Source of the DNA: an uncultured Pseudobdellovibrionaceae bacterium
Lineage (GTDB): Bacteria; Bdellovibrionota; Bdellovibrionia; Bdellovibrionales; Bdellovibrionaceae
NCBI GenBank assembly: GCA_937900305.1
Contig: CALCCV010000583.1
Span: 1-14,754, forward strand
Length of the DNA stretch: 14,754 nucleotides
Direction: 5' to 3'
Each line of letters starts with the position of its first letter. Position 1 is the stretch's first letter. Made by a program: the position numbers and the translations under genes. Shown here one piece after another: positions 12,220 through 14,754 of the stretch. A model generated the notes under the pieces. That model did not search any database and was not told the origin of the DNA. It saw only the letters and a program-made list of their open reading frames with translations.

Positions 12220-14754
12220 TTACTTCTCAGCGCGTGGATCCAGTTCTTTGCTCGAGATCGGGCTTCCGCCATCACCGACCATGGGTTGGAGTTCTGAGGG
12301 ATCAAATATGGTGGCCAGGGGGACAAAGTGAACGAGAGGATCTGAAGTTTGCACGCCATTTGCAATTCGCAACAGGATGGCTGGAGGTGCGTAGTACTGA
12401 ACTTTTTTCTCGCCACCAATGTTTGCGGGATCGTCGATGGCTAGCGATGGTTTGAGATTTCGAGCTTCGGTAAGGATTGCTTCCATCGATTTGCTAAATT
12501 GGTCACGCAAATGAGATTCCACCTCCTGAGGTGATTTGTTGCGGAGATGAAGAAACATGGTCATCATCCACGTTTGCATTTTAGCCGTTAGCAAACTGGT
12601 TTTGAGTTTTTCCATGTTTTGATCAAGGGTTGCCATGAACTCGTCGGCCGCCTTCATCACATTCTGGTGGAGAATTTGAGAGCTTCTCATTTGACCGAGC
12701 AGACTTTGGTACAATGTGAGATTCTCGTTGGCCGTGGTCAGTTGATTGTTGAGTTTGGTTAGCAGCGCTTGATTGGCAGGATTGTTTGCATCAAGGGCTG
12801 CGATCTGTGCCGTCAATCTTTTTGCAGTGGCTGTTTCGGTTGGTATACTGCCGCTGATGCTGTCAATGGTCGATTGATCGTCTGCAATTCCTTGGGTCGC
12901 ATTTGCTTTCCACATTTTATAAACTGTGGTCATCGCTTGAGTGAGTGATTCGGGATATTTTACACTCATTTGCTTGTAAATGATGAAGCTGACGGCGATG
13001 TCATTTTCGGCGGCTTTGTTTAAGATAAATCCGCTGAGATTTTTAAAGAAGATTTTCGGATTGGCGAAGTCGGCTTTTATTTTTGCAAGGAAACTGGTGG
13101 CTTCGGCTCCATCGTCTCCAGCCCGGCCTTCGGTCATTTTCTTGATGATCAACTCTTTGATGGTGGGATTGGGGAATATCATATCTTTAAGAATTGCATA
13201 GGTGTGCGTTTGAAGAATAAAGGATTGCCATAGAGATTGAAATTCAGCCTCGGTGGTGCCCATCCGGCTCCTAGCGTCTGGATAAAAATTGCCGATGGCA
13301 GCCGAAGGCACGGTTGGACCTGTGAAAACAAAATTGATGTACTGATTTTCAAAATCTTTGATAAGATCGGCAACGGTTTCAGGTTTGTAGGCTAGCGATT
13401 TGGCAAACGTGGTTTCGGTGAGCGGATTTTTGATGCCTCGCAATTGATAAAGTGGAACAAATCGAGAGTCTGTTTCGGGCAACTTTGCGCCTTGGTCCAT
13501 GACAGGTTTTCCGGCAAAACTCCGGCCGTTCTCCCAGCCCTTTTTTGCGAATCCCCAAAGTTTTTCTCCTTCTTCAGGCCAGATGGCTTTGTAGCCAGCC
13601 AGGTTTTGGGGAACATTCAACGCCACGTTGAGTGCCATAGTGATGTGTTCGGCGCAGTAGGTTTGCCACTTTACATCGTCCCTGAGTCTTGTGAATTCCG
13701 GTGCTTTGGGATTGTCCACGCCGATGAGCCAAGCGCGATAAAATTCAAGAGTTTCGGCGAGAGTCACCGTTCGAAACCAGTCAAACTTGTAATCTTCGTC
13801 TGGAAAAATCGGACCTTGAAAGAAGTCATTCATGATTCGCAAAGTTGTATTGGCATTTTGATTGAAAATTCGAATGCGATCTTTCATCGAAAGTTTTATT
13901 TTTGAGTTGGCATCAAAGTCATAGCGCACTCCAAATAGCAGAGGCGGGTACCCTTTGTGACCCCAGGTGTAGTCGTGATAATCAACGGGTGAATTTCGGG
14001 TTTGGCCCATTCCAACGTACGCTCCCATGTGGCTAATTCCGTTTTCGCCCTTATTCATGGCCATCAGTTCGGTGAATTTTCCCTTAGCGCTTTCGGGATG
14101 TGAATACGTAATGATGCTATAAAGTGCATCGTTGGGATCCGCCAGAAATTCTTTCCGCAAAAAACTGTCCAGATCCTCTGAACCGCGAATTGTTTTATTG
14201 CCCACCTGGGCTTGAAATTCGGGTTTATTTAGATCCTCGAGCGAAGTGTAGTACTTGTCGACGGCAGGGAGCGGGCGAATTCCAATTCGGACGGGTTGAT
14301 TGTCCTTGGTTGTGAAGTTTTTAATTTTCTGTTTGGCTTTGTTAAAAAGAGACGCTGGCAGGGCGGGAGCCGACATTGCTTCACCCGCTTCGTAAAGCCG
14401 ATAGTGAGATTCTCGATAAAGCATTGGTTTTTGTTGGTGATCAAGAATGACTTTGTCTTCAATTGTCATTTCGCCGTCCTTGAGGGTGAGGCTAGGGACC
14501 GAAAGCTCAAAGGTTCCAAATTTATTGGGAGTCAGTTGATAAGTTGTTAAAACCTTATTTGGATTCAGATCCCACGGGCCAGCTACCGTGAATGGACCTT
14601 GATAGAAGTTCCAATTTTCAGAAAAACTTGCTGCCGGGGCTCTTGAAACTCCCATCGGTATCTGGGAGGTGAGGTTAGAAACCGTGCGGTTGTAGGAAGT
14701 TGTATCGAGTGGCGCAATGGTCCTCTTGGGCATGGTCGAGCATGAAAGTTGAAC
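12220..14754 (-). CDS. Large exported protein, N-terminus outside window; possible permuted NlpC/P60-like domain
   Basis: The frame is open to the right edge, giving 844 visible residues. The first in-window ATG (14733) has no Shine-Dalgarno sequence and is preceded in frame by VQLSCST, so the true start lies outside and the Cys before Met may be the lipidated residue of a lipoprotein. Residue numbers here count from that Met. Apart from that Cys, the only cysteine is C360 in TYCAEHITMAL, about 125 residues after H235 in GISHMGAYVGMGQTR. The order His then Cys in YCxE is that of circularly permuted papain-like enzymes (YiiX/LRAT-type NlpC/P60), which cut amide or ester bonds. About 610-720 is a probable coiled coil (AKRLTAQIAAL, KLNNQLTTANENL). 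The rest is unassigned; the enzyme idea is inference. The gene precedes the ABC-F gene by 82 bp on the same strand. Confidence 0.75.
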   Translation of the reverse strand, partial: VQLSCSTMPKRTIAPLDTTSYNRTVSNLTSQIPMGVSRAPAASFSENWNFYQGPFTVAGPWDLNPNKVLTTYQLTPNKFGTFELSVPSLTLKDGEMTIEDKVILDHQQKPMLYRESHYRLYEAGEAMSAPALPASLFNKAKQKIKNFTTKDNQPVRIGIRPLPAVDKYYTSLEDLNKPEFQAQVGNKTIRGSEDLDSFLRKEFLADPNDALYSIITYSHPESAKGKFTELMAMNKGENGISHMGAYVGMGQTRNSPVDYHDYTWGHKGYPPLLFGVRYDFDANSKIKLSMKDRIRIFNQNANTTLRIMNDFFQGPIFPDEDYKFDWFRTVTLAETLEFYRAWLIGVDNPKAPEFTRLRDDVKWQTYCAEHITMALNVALNVPQNLAGYKAIWPEEGEKLWGFAKKGWENGRSFAGKPVMDQGAKLPETDSRFVPLYQLRGIKNPLTETTFAKSLAYKPETVADLIKDFENQYINFVFTGPTVPSAAIGNFYPDARSRMGTTEAEFQSLWQSFILQTHTYAILKDMIFPNPTIKELIIKKMTEGRAGDDGAEATSFLAKIKADFANPKIFFKNLSGFILNKAAENDIAVSFIIYKQMSVKYPESLTQAMTTVYKMWKANATQGIADDQSTIDSISGSIPTETATAKRLTAQIAALDANNPANQALLTKLNNQLTTANENLTLYQSLLGQMRSSQILHQNVMKAADEFMATLDQNMEKLKTSLLTAKMQTWMMTMFLHLRNKSPQEVESHLRDQFSKSMEAILTEARNLKPSLAIDDPANIGGEKKVQYYAPPAILLRIANGVQTSDPLVHFVPLATIFDPSELQPMVGDGGSPISSKELDPRAEK

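Noticed and set aside
1..14754. CRISPR arrays, tRNA or rRNA genes, insertion sequences, integrases, toxin-antitoxin or phage-defence genes
   Set aside because: None is visible: no regular spaced repeats, no terminal inverted repeats with transposase, no cloverleaf noticed, and every sizeable gene belongs to envelope, metabolic or housekeeping types.

Overview
The window looks like chromosomal core and envelope-related DNA from a Gram-negative bacterium. Three exported proteins carry a visible lipobox or a possible one, two look like outer-membrane beta-barrels, and HflX, a Gre-like factor and a YbiT-type ABC-F ATPase are ordinary bacterial chromosomal genes. Moderate GC, tight packing with many convergent pairs, and the wealth of lipoproteins remind me of Bdellovibrionota (Bdellovibrio-like). 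That placement is inference; there is no rRNA or marker gene here. I see no insertion sequence, prophage, CRISPR array, tRNA or rRNA, and no stretch over 300 bases without a gene.

Layout. 1-1363 (+): the tail of an unidentified gene, then a protein with two cyclic-nucleotide-binding-like domains, spaced like an operon. 1392-1976 (-): a small exported barrel-like protein. It diverges from 2123-3304 (+), a lipoprotein with a Pro/Glu tether. 3331-4224 (-): a DUF6279-like lipoprotein, divergent from 4361-5074 (+), a class I methyltransferase with a DOT1-like core. 5197-6900 (+): a secreted GH13 alpha-amylase with its own promoter and a start later than the longest reading frame suggests. Its stop codon interlocks with that of 6897-8423 (-), a large barrel-like outer-membrane protein. 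8424-8626 is a divergent control region with a perfect 17-bp palindrome, a second inverted repeat and three copies of TGTCT[C/A]AA. 8627-10501 (+): hflX, followed with no gap by a GreA/GreB-like gene. 10515-12137 (-): a YbiT-type ABC-F ATPase with its own good promoter. 12220-14754 (-): a very large exported protein running off the window, probably a lipoprotein. Its only cysteine inside the body lies in a YCAEH motif about 125 residues after a histidine, suggesting a permuted NlpC/P60 (YiiX/LRAT-like) enzyme.

How the genes may work together. HflX (ribosome splitting), the Gre-like protein (acting on stalled RNA polymerase) and the ABC-F protein (acting on stalled ribosomes) lie within 3.6 kb and could form a loose rescue-themed neighbourhood, though they sit in opposing units. 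The rest are individually controlled envelope or secreted proteins. The most notable oddities are the large putative papain-like lipoprotein, the degenerate second ATP site of the ABC-F protein, the acidic insert in HflX, and the palindrome-rich region between hflX and the barrel gene.
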